Assembly (NCBI RefSeq): GCF_000143535.2
Contig: NC_037320.1
Location: forward strand, 806,001 to 870,000
DNA length: 64,000 nt
Source: Botrytis cinerea B05.10
Lineage: Eukaryota > Ascomycota > Leotiomycetes > Helotiales > Sclerotiniaceae
Reading direction: 5' to 3'
The position numbers and the translations under genes were made by a program. Below are positions 8,406 through 20,723 of the stretch, piece after piece; positions within the stretch are counted from its first letter, which is position 1; every line of letters starts with the position of its first letter. Below the pieces are notes generated by a model. The model did no database searches. It saw nothing but the letters and a program-made list of their open reading frames with translations, and was not told the DNA's origin.

Positions 8406-11403
8406 TTAATTCCTCGTCCTTCTAGAACGGAAATAATCATAATTCATCGGATCATGATCCACACTACTCCTTCCATCCAAATCCTCCTGTGGTAAATTAC
8501 CATATCCTCCCGGTCCACCACCCAAGAAACCCGGTGCTCGTTCCTGCACACCCGGTACGGCACTCGCGGGCATATCCTGTGCACCCTGAACCAATCCGAT
8601 CGTCTCTCCTGAGCTATCCTTCCTCTCTCCATAATACCTCATCCCAGATCCCCCACTCATACCAATATCCCCTTTAATACTATCCGGTGTTCCTGGCCTG
8701 AAACTTGGTAATGTTGGTGTTCCCAAACCACCCGAGTGAACAGGTGTACCTGGTCTCGAATCTGGTCCCCAGCGTGAACTACCTGGTGTATCTGACCTAA
8801 TGATATCTTCAGCTCTTCCATAGATTCCACCCGAACCACCATGTTCTTCGGCGAATTCCGCTCTTCCCTTATAATACGAGAAATCCAGACGATTTTCTGG
8901 TACCATTTCAAAACCAGGTACACCTCCCTTTGCAGAACGGCCTGGTTGTCCAGCACGCATAGGATCCATGGAAAACATATCCGAATATCCCGAAACTGAC
9001 ATGTTGTCCCCCGAACCTTGATTATTGGAATCTGTAAGACGACCACCATAAACGGAAGCTAGAATATTTTGAGCTCGGGCGTGGACCATAGGTGTGATGA
9101 GCGGTTTGTACAATGCTGGATGACCGAAGCGAGAAGCGAGACGATCGCCTTTGCTACCAAAGGGCTTGGAACGTGAAGCTTCTGGATCTTTGAGCATATT
9201 ACGGACGCTATAGTAGTGAATCTTATCGTCGAAGGTACGTGCGCAATACCATTTGAAACCAATCACCAAGAATGGAAGAGGAATGACAGCATAAGCTTCC
9301 ATGTGTGTAGCCTCTCCATGAACCCAAGTGGAAAGAAAAACGACAAGGTTGGCGAGAATTGCTGCGAAAAGTACTCGGTTAAACAACATACGCCAGAACA
9401 TACCACCAGATTCTGTCTTGGTAATGAAAATATACAGCAAGAGGTATTTCTTCAAGAAAACATCCAGAGAGAAATACATAGCGGCTGCTGGAATAACCAG
9501 AGGTTGAATGCATCCAAAGCACAAAGTAACAGTGGTATAGAACAAGAAATAATTATAATAACTTGCATAGTCAAACGCGGGTGGTGCAGTCAATTCGATC
9601 ATCTCACGGGGCGTGGGACTCGAGAATTTCCGGGCGCAAAAACTCCAAACTAAAGTCCACAATTGAGCCAAGTCGACAGCTGCTCCCAAATTTCGTTGAA
9701 GTAACCAAGTAACCCAGAAAGGCGAGATATCGCACAATGAAATAAAGACCAATAATCCCAAATCTGTTTCGTAAATAGCTTCCCAAGTTGTGGTACCATC
9801 ATTGGTTTTGTTGACGACGGTAGAAACGAAAGTCCAGACAGTGCTGAAAATCGAAAATACAAGCAAATAGTTGAAGACGAAAAAGGTGTATAACTTTCCA
9901 GTAACATGTCTTTCTCTGGCAGTTTTCGTACGATCTCCAGCTTTAACCAACATTCGACGGAAAATGATTGGAAGTACTAGATAGACCAAGGATGTAACAG
10001 CTGGAGAAGCAACACCTTGAACAATTGACCACCAAACAGTGTGTTGCGCCAACGAAGTTTGAAATGCAGGCCAAACACTACCCAAATTCGGTAAACTGAC
10101 CAAGAAGATAGAAATCAAAGCGTTCGGTGCCATCCATACAATCGTAAGTAAAGTAACCCAAATGTTGTTCATAATTCTCTTTCTTTTTCGGGTCTGCCTA
10201 CTCAGAGGCATGTTTTGCCAGATAATATCGTTCGGTCGAGGAGCAAGTACAATCGTAGTTCCTTTAGGATGCTTTTTTCGTGCTGCGAAAGCAATACCGT
10301 GTGCTTCATCAATAGCTTCATAACTAGCAAATCCATACGGCAAAGGATTTCGATTGTCCACCGATAGCCGAACTTCCTTAATCTCCATTTCCAATTCCTT
10401 TATACGCGCAGTCAGATATTCGATAGCATCGAGCTTTTGCCCTCGGATATATGATCCAAAATTAGGATCATCTTTCGACGGAGTACACTCTGGTCTCTTG
10501 GGGGGTAGATTCGCAGGATCCTTAAGGTACCTGGCCAAATAGCCTTCCAAATCGCGGACTGTTTGATCATGCTGTTCAATGAGTTCCGGAAGTTCCTTCA
10601 CGTTTCTCGCCACGACTGTTCTCGAGAATGAAGATTGCGGCGCCACAACATCAATCACTCTCCCGATTCCCTCGTCCGTGCGTAGCGTCTTCGGAATATC
10701 GTTAATCATCAACGTCCGCGCATGTAAACTGGCCTGGTAATCCGCGCTTTCAAAGTACGTTCTCCTCAGATTGAGTACCGCTCTATAATTCAACCACAAG
10801 AAGACCATGATAATGAGATCGAATAACCAGGCGCAGATGGTCATACCCCAATTACTCGAACCCCAAACATTGACCGGCGTCACTCGAGATACGAAATCCG
10901 TTTTCGAATCAAATTGCCCCTTGGTCATATTGATCGGGATCAAGATTCCACAACCCACCACCGTGATGCATAAAAACATGTTTCGAAACATTCTCAGCAC
11001 TCTCAAAAATATCGTCGCGTCCAAGCCTATCAGATTAACCAACTCAGTTTCCTTCGTCTTGAGCACCGGTCCCAGCCAAGCCAAAGGACCCTTTCCCATG
11101 GGCGGCGGTGCGTGTTTATCATCTGCGATCTTGAGTTTGGGTGCGTACACGACGGAGTTGTACGGACGAAGAAGAGAGAAACCGATGGCGAGTAACAGGG
11201 TAAATCCTATCGATGTGCCGAAACTTGCATAGATGGAATTTTGTGACAACTGATGCCCACAATTAGATGTGAGTGTTCTCATGGTTAAACATTGTTGGGG
11301 ATGAACAAACCTGGGCTCGAAAAGGATTTGCTAACAAATCCAACAATTTCTGTGCTTCCGACACTCTCTTGGTGAGTACCCCCATCGTACTTCCTCCCTC
11401 CAT
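8406..11403 (-). CDS. CSC1/OSCA/TMEM63-family osmosensitive cation channel
   Basis: Exons are 11311-11403 and 8406-11249, joined across a 61-bp phase-0 intron (11250-11310, CAG/GTTTGT...ATCAG), giving about 978 residues. The start at 11403 (MEGGSTMGVL) is a choice; 11385 is also possible. A first membrane segment (IYASFGTSIGFTLLLAIG) precedes the conserved YAPKLK stretch. Next comes the large cytosolic domain (RTLMINDIPKTLR) and then the multi-helix RSN1_7TM core. Core landmarks are ENLIGLDA-like LIGLDATIFLRVLR near the N-terminus, and NDIIWQNM and WVTWLLQRNLG further on. The last 200 residues are a Gly/Pro/Ser-rich tail with no predicted helix. Family members are plasma-membrane or endomembrane channels gated by osmotic or mechanical stress and passing calcium. 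No operon-like neighbour is expected in this genome. Confidence 0.95.
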
Positions 11404-11645
11404 CTTGAATTTCTCTGTGCAAGTGTTGTATAAAGCGAGTGGCAGTGACAGGCCCAAGGCCAAACGAAGAAGAAGAGTTGGGATTCGTATGCGCGACGAG
11501 CGTGTGATACTACGCAGGGAAAGTAATGGCGATGAGACGTTTGAAATTCTCTTCTCTCCTCTTCGAAAAGAGTGGTGATGGATGATCCCCCGTACGAGCG
11601 AGTGAGTGAGGATGGAATGGATGACGATCGAGGGATGTAGCGTGC

Positions 11646-11675
11646 GTGTATGTATGTATGTATGTATGTATGTAT
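11646..11675. repeat. (TATG)n microsatellite
   Basis: There are about seven tandem TATG units upstream of the channel gene. Confidence 0.95.
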
Positions 11676-12280
11676 TCGTAGATATGTATTTCAGTATTGG
11701 TATGCCGTTCCTTGAATAACCCTTGATAGCGATACGGGGTCTGATTCCACCCCTACAGATTCTTTTTCACCACACCGACCCCTGTTGACCCAGCTGGTGA
11801 GCCTATACCGAATGCAATGTTGGACTAGAAACGACTGGGATATTTATGAAAATGACGCTCTTGCAAGGGTTTTCTGTTGCTGAACGTCCCTGGTGGTATT
11901 TTCTTGGGGCAAATGAGGAAATGGAGGGATTTTTCGGGAAAATGCTAAAACGAGAGCCACAATCAGAAGTACCGATGGACAGGACAGGAAATTCTACGCA
12001 GTATTCGTTTGAAACAGGATGAGCTGAGTACCCATATCAATCAAGTGGACTCGATATAAGATATAATATAAATCTTGAGAATGAGGATAAAACAAACGAA
12101 TCAACGTAAAAGTCACTCATTTATTTATTGATTCATTCATTCATTCATCCATTCAATATTTACGAAATACTAACAATAAACAAATCCCTATCTATTTCGT
12201 TTCCCTAGCCCTTATTTCTAAAGATATCATGAGCCAAGCCACGCCAACAAAGAAACTCAGTATTGAGTTTTGAGTTTTCA

Positions 12281-12480
12281 GTCTTTGGTCTTTGGTCTTT
12301 GGTCTTTGGTCTTCGGTTCTCTTTACACGATCCATCCAGTCAATCTAGTCAATCCAGTCCATCCAATCCAGTCAATCTGGTCAATCTAGTCAATCCAGTA
12401 CACCCAATCTAATCCATCTAGTCCATCCAGTACACCCAGTCAATCCAGTCCATCCAATCTAATCCATCTATTCCATCTAT
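12281..12480. repeat. TCTTTGG tandem run and degenerate ATCCAGTCA minisatellite
   Basis: Four to five TCTTTGG units (12281-12313) are followed by a patchwork of 8-12-bp units related to CCATCCAGTCAATC up to about 12480. The units vary by single substitutions. Confidence 0.85.
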
Positions 12481-13300
12481 TCCAACCATCCCAACCATTC
12501 CAACCCTCAAATCTAGATTCCCGCCGCCCCAACACAATACACCCATACCGCAAACTAACCATTCTCCTTCTCCTCCCTTTCCATCTCCCTTCTTCTCAAA
12601 TACTCAAGACAGGTACCCTACTCCATGTGCATCCATGCATCCCCAAACCAACCAACCAACCACAAGCCACAAGCCACCCGCCCATCCACCTAATCCCCTA
12701 ACTACCCTAACCACCTCTATCGTCATCACACCAACCCCATCCGTCCAAGATCTACCCAATCCAAATCCAAATCCATCTCCCACTTCCCTACCGGAGCTCC
12801 CCTCTCATACAGACCTACCATCATACATACCTCTCTCCCTCGTAACCTCCCTCGTAACCTCACCCCGAGAATTTCACTCCTCTCAAACAAACTAATCCCA
12901 AATCAACCCACAGTCCCAAGCATTTTTTCCCCCTCCTTCCCTCATCCATTGGCTCGCACCAAGCGGTATCCCGAGCATGATATACCTCATTCGTAACCCG
13001 TTCTTGGCATTGGCATTTGCATTTGCATGATGTGGTGTTTGTGGTTGGTGGTGGGATTTATTTATAGATTGGTTGAACAGGTAGGTAGGCATGGTGTTTA
13101 AAAGGTGTACATATTATATATGTATCTATAAATCTACAAATCTAATTTGTGTATATCAATCTGTCTCTCAGAATACACAGGATGATTATCTCCTTTAGAT
13201 TTCTAGGACCTACCGAGTATCTAATTACATCAAAATGGTGGCAGTGTTCCAACATTTTCCATCCAACATCATCATCCTACATGTCATGTCTATCTCAATG

Positions 13301-13352
13301 CAATCCAATCCAATCCAATCCAATCCAATCCAATCCAATCCAATCCAATCCA
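13301..13352. repeat. (CAATC)n microsatellite
   Basis: About ten perfect CAATC units run in tandem. Confidence 0.97.
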
Positions 13353-13639
13353 ACCCACCAAGCTAACCTCCAACATCCCATCAGTCCAGTGCAGTCCAGC
13401 AGTCCCATCCAGAGTCCAGACCCTTCTCTTTCCTCTCTCCCGTCCCTTCTCCACCTATTTCACACTGCTCCCTCGTAGTTACTCGTAGGTACACACACAC
13501 ACATATTGGTATAGTAAATACATAAATACATACCTATGATTCCATAATCTATCCCATATATATATTCCCCTACTACCTACCTACTCCTTATGAATATCCA
13601 TCCCACTTATTACTTTCTTCACAAAACCTACTCCTACTC

Positions 13640-14460
13640 CACACACCCAAACACACACACACACACACACCGGGGAATATCCATATAGCAACCCTGCATT
13701 GTTACCATACTCTATAACTAGATTAGATTATATTATATTACATTAATAAGTGACATTGAAACTTTTTGATTTTCATCATCATCATCATCATCACCAGCCG
13801 AATCATCTTTATATCTCAACCATTATTCATCCCCTTACTACAAAGTACACACACACTCTATCGCGTACACTCCATTATATATATATATATATTATATATA
13901 CTATACACTATTATACCTATATCATTCCCTCTCCCTCCCATTCCATTCTCTCCTATACCATGATTCCCTCCCTCCTCACCCTCCTCACCCATCCGCATAA
14001 CACCATTAATTCCCCATCCATTCATCCATTCATTAACCTCCTCATCCAAACCCATCAACCCATCAACCCCCCATAAAAACAATCGATCAAACAATCCACC
14101 AAACAATAACCATTTATTACTTATTATTAGTATATATAGTACAAAAATGCCTCTCACCTATCCCTCTCACACATACCATATAAAAATATACCACACACCA
14201 CACACCACACAGGACATAAATCCACAAAAATACCTAATAACACATACAAAAAAAGTTACCTATCCCATATAAAGATAGATACTAATAACCATCCATCCAC
14301 CCACCCAGCCACCCACTCACTCACTCACTCACTCACCAAATAACCTCCAATAATAAACCTCCAATAATAAACCTCAAACTCAAACCCAAACCCAAACCCA
14401 AACCCATCTAATAATTCAACCATTTAATATTCTTATTCTTATTCTTATTATTATTCTTAT
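13640..14460. repeat. cluster of microsatellites
   Basis: It contains (AC)n at 13650-13670, (ATC)n at about 13774-13792, (AT)n near 13876-13900, (CACT)n near 14313-14335, (AAACCC)n at 14381-14405 and (TTATTC)n near 14430-14460. Confidence 0.9.
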
Positions 14461-15250
14461 TACCCATCTACCCATCTAACAACAAACTTATATCACAAAC
14501 CCATCAATCCACAGACCCGTCAATCCACACGCCAATCTACCCATCATACAAAACCATACCATACACACAATGCAATGTTTCAAACCCAATCAACCAACGT
14601 GATTCAAGATTCGATTCAAAGCGAGAGTGTGATGTGATCATTACCCCATCCAACCTCACTTATCACTCATTGTGTCTCACCTCACTCAAAAGTATCACAT
14701 CACATTACAAACCATATCATGTCACCAACCCCAAATCACAAAGTCCTCGTCTGGTACTCAGCAACTTACAACAAAGATGCCACGGAAAAAAAAATTGCAT
14801 TTCATATCTGCTAATCATTTCACTCTGCATATTCGTTGGGTTTCCTATTGATAGCTGGCTCCACTTTTGCATTGCATCGCATTTCCTTTCCATCAATTCG
14901 TCATTTCCCATCTCCCGTCTCTCATCCCCCGCTCAATCCATATCAAATAATTTCAGTCCAGAGAATGAATAAATCTCTGTAGCTTTCCCTTCCCATGATA
15001 ATATACAAAGCGCAAAAATGTAAAAACAACAACTAAAACCCACCGCCATAAAGTCTCCGTATAACCTAAAGGATTCGATCTGGTGGATGATTATCCGAAA
15101 ACGCATCCAAATGTTATATCAGAAATTTCCAATTGAAAGAAATAATGTTCGTCATTCGCTCCACAATAGATTCTCATGGTTTGAAATGTCTTCAATAATT
15201 GAGAATTCCATCATCCCCCTAGACAGAGAGAATGTAATTCTTTGAACGAC

Positions 15251-16562
15251 CTAAACAGATTCTTTGCGGGCTTGACTTCTTGTTTTTCGTTGAGCTTGAC
15301 CAACAGCTGGAATCTTCTTTTCTCTCTTAGCAGGTGTACCATTGGATGCACCCTTTGGTCTACCGGGCTTCTTCTTTGAGTCAGTACCATCAGCATTGCC
15401 ATTGGAAGTAGCGTTGGTCTTTTGTTTCTTGGTACTGTTCTCTTCTGGGCTCTCTGCTTCGTCATCCAATTCATCCGCTTTGCGCTTGTTGCCGGCTTTT
15501 GGTTTGGCTTCGGGTGTATCTTCTTTGTCATTTGAATCTTTCTTCTCGTCCGCCTTGACAGACTTTTCTTCAGACTTTTCTTCAGGCTTCTCCTCGGTGG
15601 TCTTTTCTTCGACCTTGTCTTCACCATCCTTCATCTCAACATCCTCTTCTTTCTTATTTTCTTCCTCGGATTCAACCTTTTCGTCTGGAACATTGGTTTC
15701 ATTCGTCATCTCTTCATCCTTGGATTCACCATTGGTCTCGGCCTTCTCCTCTGCGACCTTTGCTTCGCCGTTGGTCTCGTCCTTTGAATCACCATTGACT
15801 TCATCCTTTGAATCGCCATTGGTCTCATCCTTTTTATCTTCATCCTTGGCTTCACCATTGGTTTCATCCATCTTCTCTCCATCCTCAACTTCGCCATTGG
15901 TGTCTTCCTTGGTGTCCTCCTTGGTCTCCTTTGATTCATTGGCGTTGTCTTCCTCCTTAGTTTCCTCTTCCTCCTTGGGTTTCTCTCCCTCCTTATTCTC
16001 CTCTCCCTCCTTACTCTCCTCTCCTTCCTTACTCTCTTCACCCTTATCTTCCACCTTCAACTCACTAGCCAACTTCACCACATCATTCCCACTTCTCTCA
16101 ATATGCACTGCTGGATTCTCCTCGTCTCCCGTCTTCTTGATTTCATTTCCGCGATGACTTGTAACTGAGACTTCACCAGCCTTTACTTCTGCAGCGGTTC
16201 CATCTGGATTTGCGCCGCCCCAACTCCAGGAAACTGTACGAAGATTTGTTAGTCGTGTGAAATTGAGCCGAGGGAAGTTGAAGAGCGCCATTGTAAAGAT
16301 AGTGCGAATTGAGAATAATGCGCAAGCTAAGTAATGGGGGAGGAGTGATGTGAAGTGAAGTGGAGTGAGGTTGAGAAAGTAGAAGGAATCTCGGAGCGCA
16401 AAGCTTGTGAGAATGGAAATGGTGTTTGTGAGGGGAATGTTTTTGTGTGAATCGAGAAGCGTTCAGATATTGAAATCCAGAGTTCTTCTCTCTATTCGAT
16501 GGAAAATAAGAGATAGATCTCAACATACCTTTATCACCTTCTTCGATCTTATTATCAGCCAT
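15251..16562 (-). CDS. Hva1/TUDOR-domain acidic protein with AT-hook-like tail
   Basis: Exon 1 (16529-16562) encodes MADNKIEEGDK and joins in phase 1 to 15251-16233 across a 295-bp intron (GTATGT...TACAG), giving 338 residues. Residues 4-70 (EEGDKVSWSWGG, then VTSHRGNEIKK and NPAVHIERSGNDVVK) match the hypervirulence-associated TUDOR domain. A Glu/Lys-rich region (about 75-255) follows, with repeated ETNGEAKDE-like units. The basic C-terminus contains a bipartite-looking NKRKADEL...TKKQKT signal and a GRP-type AT-hook core (KKPGRPKG). This layout suggests a nuclear DNA- or histone-binding role, which is inference. The Ser-rich frame on the opposite strand is a shadow of the acidic repeats. 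Confidence 0.87.
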
Positions 16563-18040
16563 CTTTTCCAAACTTCTCGTGTTTCCGTGCTTTTCGAGAA
16601 TCTTCAGATTTTCCAATGTAACTCAGTTACCCGAGATGAAAATATCAAACCAAATTCGGCGTTCTCTTCAATCGATTCTCGCGATTCAAATGGAACAATC
16701 AAGTAGAAAATATGGTATCAATTGGAGTGTTGCGACAAGAGAAACGGAAAAAATAAGTGAGAGTTGACGTTGAAAAGCAAAGCAAAGTAAATATGTGCAA
16801 TATGACGCTCCGAGCTTGCAAGCTCTCTCGGGTACTGGTACTACCTACAAGCTTTTGCACGGATTTTCAAGGTTCGTTCCGGGTTACCGTAGAGGCAGAG
16901 GTTACCGGAAAGGGCTTAGATGTGCTCTCAACCTTTTGGGAATTACCTAAACTTGCAAATACGTCAAAAGATGCGGATTGGGAGGGACGATCAACGAATC
17001 AGACGTCCCGGAATGTGATTACGGCATCGTTTTACCAAGAGGAATTTAATACCCAATCGAGTCACGAGTGTCTGCTGCCTTTTTTTTTTCTTTCTTTTTC
17101 TTCTTCTTTTTTCTGCCCTTTCCTCTGTCTCTCGATGTGATTTGATCGGACATGGTCGGCTACGGCTTTTTTCTGGTGTTTTCTGCAGAATCTTCTAGGT
17201 GCGTGAGGCGCAATCAATGCAGCCAAAACCCGATCTGAATTGCGGGGAAATGGCAGGGCTTGGATGCATTCCCACATATCTATGTCGCTGCAGAAGGGAT
17301 TGCAGAAAAGAGAAATGCTGAGGTGCCACTTTGACGATATACAAGACATGCAGAAACAAATGTTGAACCGGTGACGATACATGCATGCACTTCAATTGCC
17401 CGATCCTGATACGCAATGCATTTCATGAGGGTTATTATTAATGATGTTTATCATGAAGAGTTGTGTTTGTACCTGATCCCAAGACCTGCAAGGGGAGAGC
17501 GTCACGCTAATGCATGGATGGTCCCGCTTATTCACGTGATGCTGGCCAGGAATGAAGAGGGCTATAACGTCATTACGTGTCTTGGATCACCAGATTTCTC
17601 CTCCGGTACTGCAGTACATCATACACCGTGCATCCAGCTTTGTCTATCAAATTGCCATGGAGAAGTGGCATGCAGATGAAGGGCAATATGCGATGGACTG
17701 TTTGATACACCACACGAGTACACTAATAACAGTTAGCAATGGCATTCTACTATGCTCCGGCTCAAGAGGTCGTTCGCACTGTAATTGAGAGCGATATGAG
17801 TTGGAAGAACCATAATAGTAGCCAGAATGCTCCACAAGTCATCAGAGAGAGCTGCTTATATCTACTATGTAGACTTTAAATTTTGGTCTCAGGCTATATC
17901 CATTGACGTATCGTTATCGAAATGCATTCCCTATCCCTCCAACCATCAATTGGTCAATGATTCATTAACCAGCCATTAACGCCAATTACATACAAATACA
18001 CCAGAATGCTCATCATGCAAACTAAAAACCAAGCTACGAT
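16563..18040. other. intergenic, no gene seen
   Basis: It holds the upstream region of the TUDOR gene and then unique sequence with a poly-pyrimidine run near 17076-17125. Short open frames here show no family-like features. Confidence 0.6.
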
Positions 18041-19303
18041 TCAAGCTAGACTGAAGGACTCGAGTATTTGAATACTTGATGCCTCATCAACTTCTCCTTT
18101 CCGTTCCTGATTGTCTGCTTCGATTCCTAATAATTTAGGATAGTTTGTGCGCAGATACTCCATTACCCAAGTTGCATCATTGACCCGATTCTGCTCAAGT
18201 AAGATTTTGGCTGCCATCAGAGATATTGAGACCATCTTCTTCGCCTCATTTTTTTCAAATGGTCGCACAAGATCCTCGCTTTCTGAATCCTTCGAAGAAT
18301 GTTGTTGTCGAAGGAATTCTAAGAAATAATCTGCGGATCGATGGTATGGGGAATACAAATCTAAAGTGTGCAGATCAACATCGTGGATGCTGAAATTTGG
18401 CAGAATTTGTTGGAATATCTTGAAAGCTTCTAATGAAGTGGCTGCTCGCACTTGTCGAGAGGACTCGACGATTAAGTGAAATACATGCTGTCCAGGTTCT
18501 GTGAGAAGACTGTGAACCTTTTCGAAGCGCAAGTCTTTGGCCATATTTGTGATTCGAAGCAGAATAGCGATTGAATCATTAAACGATGCTTCGAGCCTGG
18601 CCGTAAGTGTAACAATTTTAGATAGGAGTTGAGCCACACCACGAAATTCAAATTCTGCAGCGTTGGTACTATGGATGGCTTTGCTTATCCACTCCCAAAA
18701 TACTTCTTCATAGCCTTCTGCACGCATGAATTCAAAGAGTAGAATTGCAAATTTTTGATCCTGCAACAAGAACTCAATGTTCTGGTTTATACCACTTGAC
18801 GTCAACCACTTCAAGATTTTGAGACCGGCGCCTGACTTCTTCATACTTTCTTCCAACGTTTCGTGCGAGGATTGAAGCTGTTTCTTTTTGGCTATCAAAA
18901 TTGCTTTTGCATAGTTTAGAGTCATCATTCCGCGCCCAACAGCCCTGTCGAATGTATCCATTGGATCCTGTGTAGATCCAGGCTCACCTCTTTGTTGCGT
19001 TCGTTGGTTGAAAAGGGGGTTTGTGAGAATGGATTTGATATGTCGATCGGTGTGCTTATGGCCAGCATCTGAGAGACGCCGGGGCCTGCCATTTTGATAT
19101 TGTTTATTGGATTGGGTTGGTTCGACATTGCTACTCGTGTGCGAAGGGCCATGCTCCGAGTCAAGTTGTTGTCGGAATGATGTTGTGAGAAGTTCGAGTA
19201 ATTGTGTAGATTCACGTTGAGTCAAAGGCAGGGGTTGATGAAGCTTGAATTTGAGAAGGGCGGGCAGTTGACGAAAGAGACTCGGTGGAGTAGTTCGAAA
19301 CAT
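18041..19303 (-). CDS. conserved hypothetical protein, probably mitochondrial
   Basis: I start it at the ATG at 19303 (MFRTTPPSLFRQLP), giving 420 residues. The frame stays open 51 codons upstream, but that part does not look like protein. The N-terminus is rich in Arg, Ser and Leu and lacks acids, as in a mitochondrial presequence. Residues about 75-100 include RHIKSILTNPLF. From about 130 to 400 the protein is mostly helical and Leu-rich with paired-helix spacing, for example QKFAILLFEFMRAEGYEEVF, which would fit a PPR-like or similar helical-repeat RNA factor. I do not recognise the family, and that role is inference. It is divergent from DEF1 across a 1.4-kb gap. Confidence 0.65.
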   Translation of the reverse strand: MFRTTPPSLFRQLPALLKFKLHQPLPLTQRESTQLLELLTTSFRQQLDSEHGPSHTSSNVEPTQSNKQYQNGRPRRLSDAGHKHTDRHIKSILTNPLFNQRTQQRGEPGSTQDPMDTFDRAVGRGMMTLNYAKAILIAKKKQLQSSHETLEESMKKSGAGLKILKWLTSSGINQNIEFLLQDQKFAILLFEFMRAEGYEEVFWEWISKAIHSTNAAEFEFRGVAQLLSKIVTLTARLEASFNDSIAILLRITNMAKDLRFEKVHSLLTEPGQHVFHLIVESSRQVRAATSLEAFKIFQQILPNFSIHDVDLHTLDLYSPYHRSADYFLEFLRQQHSSKDSESEDLVRPFEKNEAKKMVSISLMAAKILLEQNRVNDATWVMEYLRTNYPKLLGIEADNQERKGEVDEASSIQILESFSLA

Positions 19304-20723
19304 TGTGAAGAGGTCCAGCCTGCGAGCAACAATTGATTCAGATGCAGTCCCGAGAGCAGTGTATGCAGCGTATTGTATGGCAATTCGTGGTAAAGGTAGA
19401 ATGATCGACGTAGTATCGCAAACCCTCTTCTGATTACTTAATTCGCAGTATAACACTCAAAGTATGGGATAGTTGAAAGTGGGTGGAACGGTGAAGGTGG
19501 AGTGGGTGAACTCCAGCTCCTTCGGTTTCTGCAGCAGGAACCTTTGCACTGTCAGTATGTGTGTACACCTCATTTACCACATCTGTAACGGGTGGGGAAG
19601 AGCAAGGTCGATAGTGTAATTAGAGGATATACCTAAGTCAAATGATAGGATTTGAGGTATGCCAGCAGCAGTGACTAGGTATCTTTGCGATAATGATAAT
19701 CCGCAGATTTCAAGATGTAGTACCAGCAATCAGCGCATGTTCATAATCATCGCCTCCACCCCACCCGTGCCACCCACCCACCAGTCCTCAGCCTCAGCCA
19801 CATTCTGCACGCAGGACCTCACTTCTCTTTCGAATTATTGTGCCAATTCAGTCAATCATTATTTCGATGTATGGTCTGGATAGACAAGATCCACGCTTGA
19901 CGTTCTGTCAGATCGGAAGCTTTACACTGCACTCAACTTATAGAATCGAGTGCTACAGAGTATCATCAATACACACATCAGTGCATTCGAATGTAAGACC
20001 GGCCTTAAGTTACTTCCAGCGTACAATTCTTGAGCCACTCTCCCTCCCACTTCCACGCCCACGTCTCCAGGTTACCGTGCTTCTTTCGTGCCGAGCACTT
20101 TTCGTCTGCCGTGATCTTGTGGTCTTTCGTGGTTTGCTGTTTTTGCCGCCGCCTGACGCCCTGGCAGGCAGATTCAGCCAATCACAGACGCTGACCCATG
20201 GAAATGAGGGCATGGAACCAAGCTATTATCTAATTTCACGTGACTCTTGCGCTAAACCTCGCAGCCAAGGAAACTTTTGAACATTCAATTGTAGTAAAGG
20301 AATCGGAATTTCTCACAATTTGAACGTAAAGAAACCAACCATGTCTTACTCTCTGGCGGCCATTTGAATAACTTCAAATAATTATCTCTTCCTTTTTATT
20401 GCAGTTTTTTTCATCGTGTAACAAACTCTTTTGTTTTCGCATATTCAAAATCAATTTTGTTCTTTTACTGCAAAAGTAAACCTCGTGGGAAATCCTACAG
20501 ACCTGACGCGACAAGCCGATTTTATTAAAAGGAGAGCTTAAATCTGTGCCCTGTGCCTTTTTTAACCTACCTCACCTAAAATCCCAAACCTAAAGCGTCA
20601 TTCCTCCTCTCTCACAATACAACGAAAAACCCTCCACCATCCAACAATCTTCTACATTTCTCTCAACTCTTTTTCTCCTATTACGTTTTCTCTTGCTTAC
20701 ACAAATACACATAACCTCATAAA
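19304..20723. promoter_or_regulatory. divergent intergenic region and DEF1 5' leader
   Basis: It separates two divergently transcribed genes. A CACGTG hexamer lies near 20237. The 120 bp before the DEF1 start are CT-rich with scattered ACAA and CACA, typical of a filamentous-fungus transcription start and 5' leader. No gene is supported inside. Confidence 0.45.

Larger units (their letters stand above)
11404..15250. other. 3.8-kb gene desert rich in simple sequence
   Basis: The first few hundred bases should be the promoter of the channel gene. The rest is low-complexity DNA, strongly A/C-rich on the + strand between about 12.3 and 14.6 kb. Open frames here (for example 12635-12895) are low-complexity Pro/Thr translations and I do not accept them as genes. 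Confidence 0.7.

Noticed and set aside
9216..9653. 145-residue open frame inside the channel gene
   Set aside because: Antisense to the membrane core of the CSC1-type protein.
14381..14405. (AAACCC)n as telomere repeat
   Set aside because: The unit lacks the T of CCCTAA. It belongs to a cluster of unrelated microsatellites.
15342..16157. 271-residue Ser-rich open frame on the + strand
   Set aside because: It is the exact antisense of the Glu/Lys repeats of the TUDOR protein, which has a recognisable domain and splice sites.
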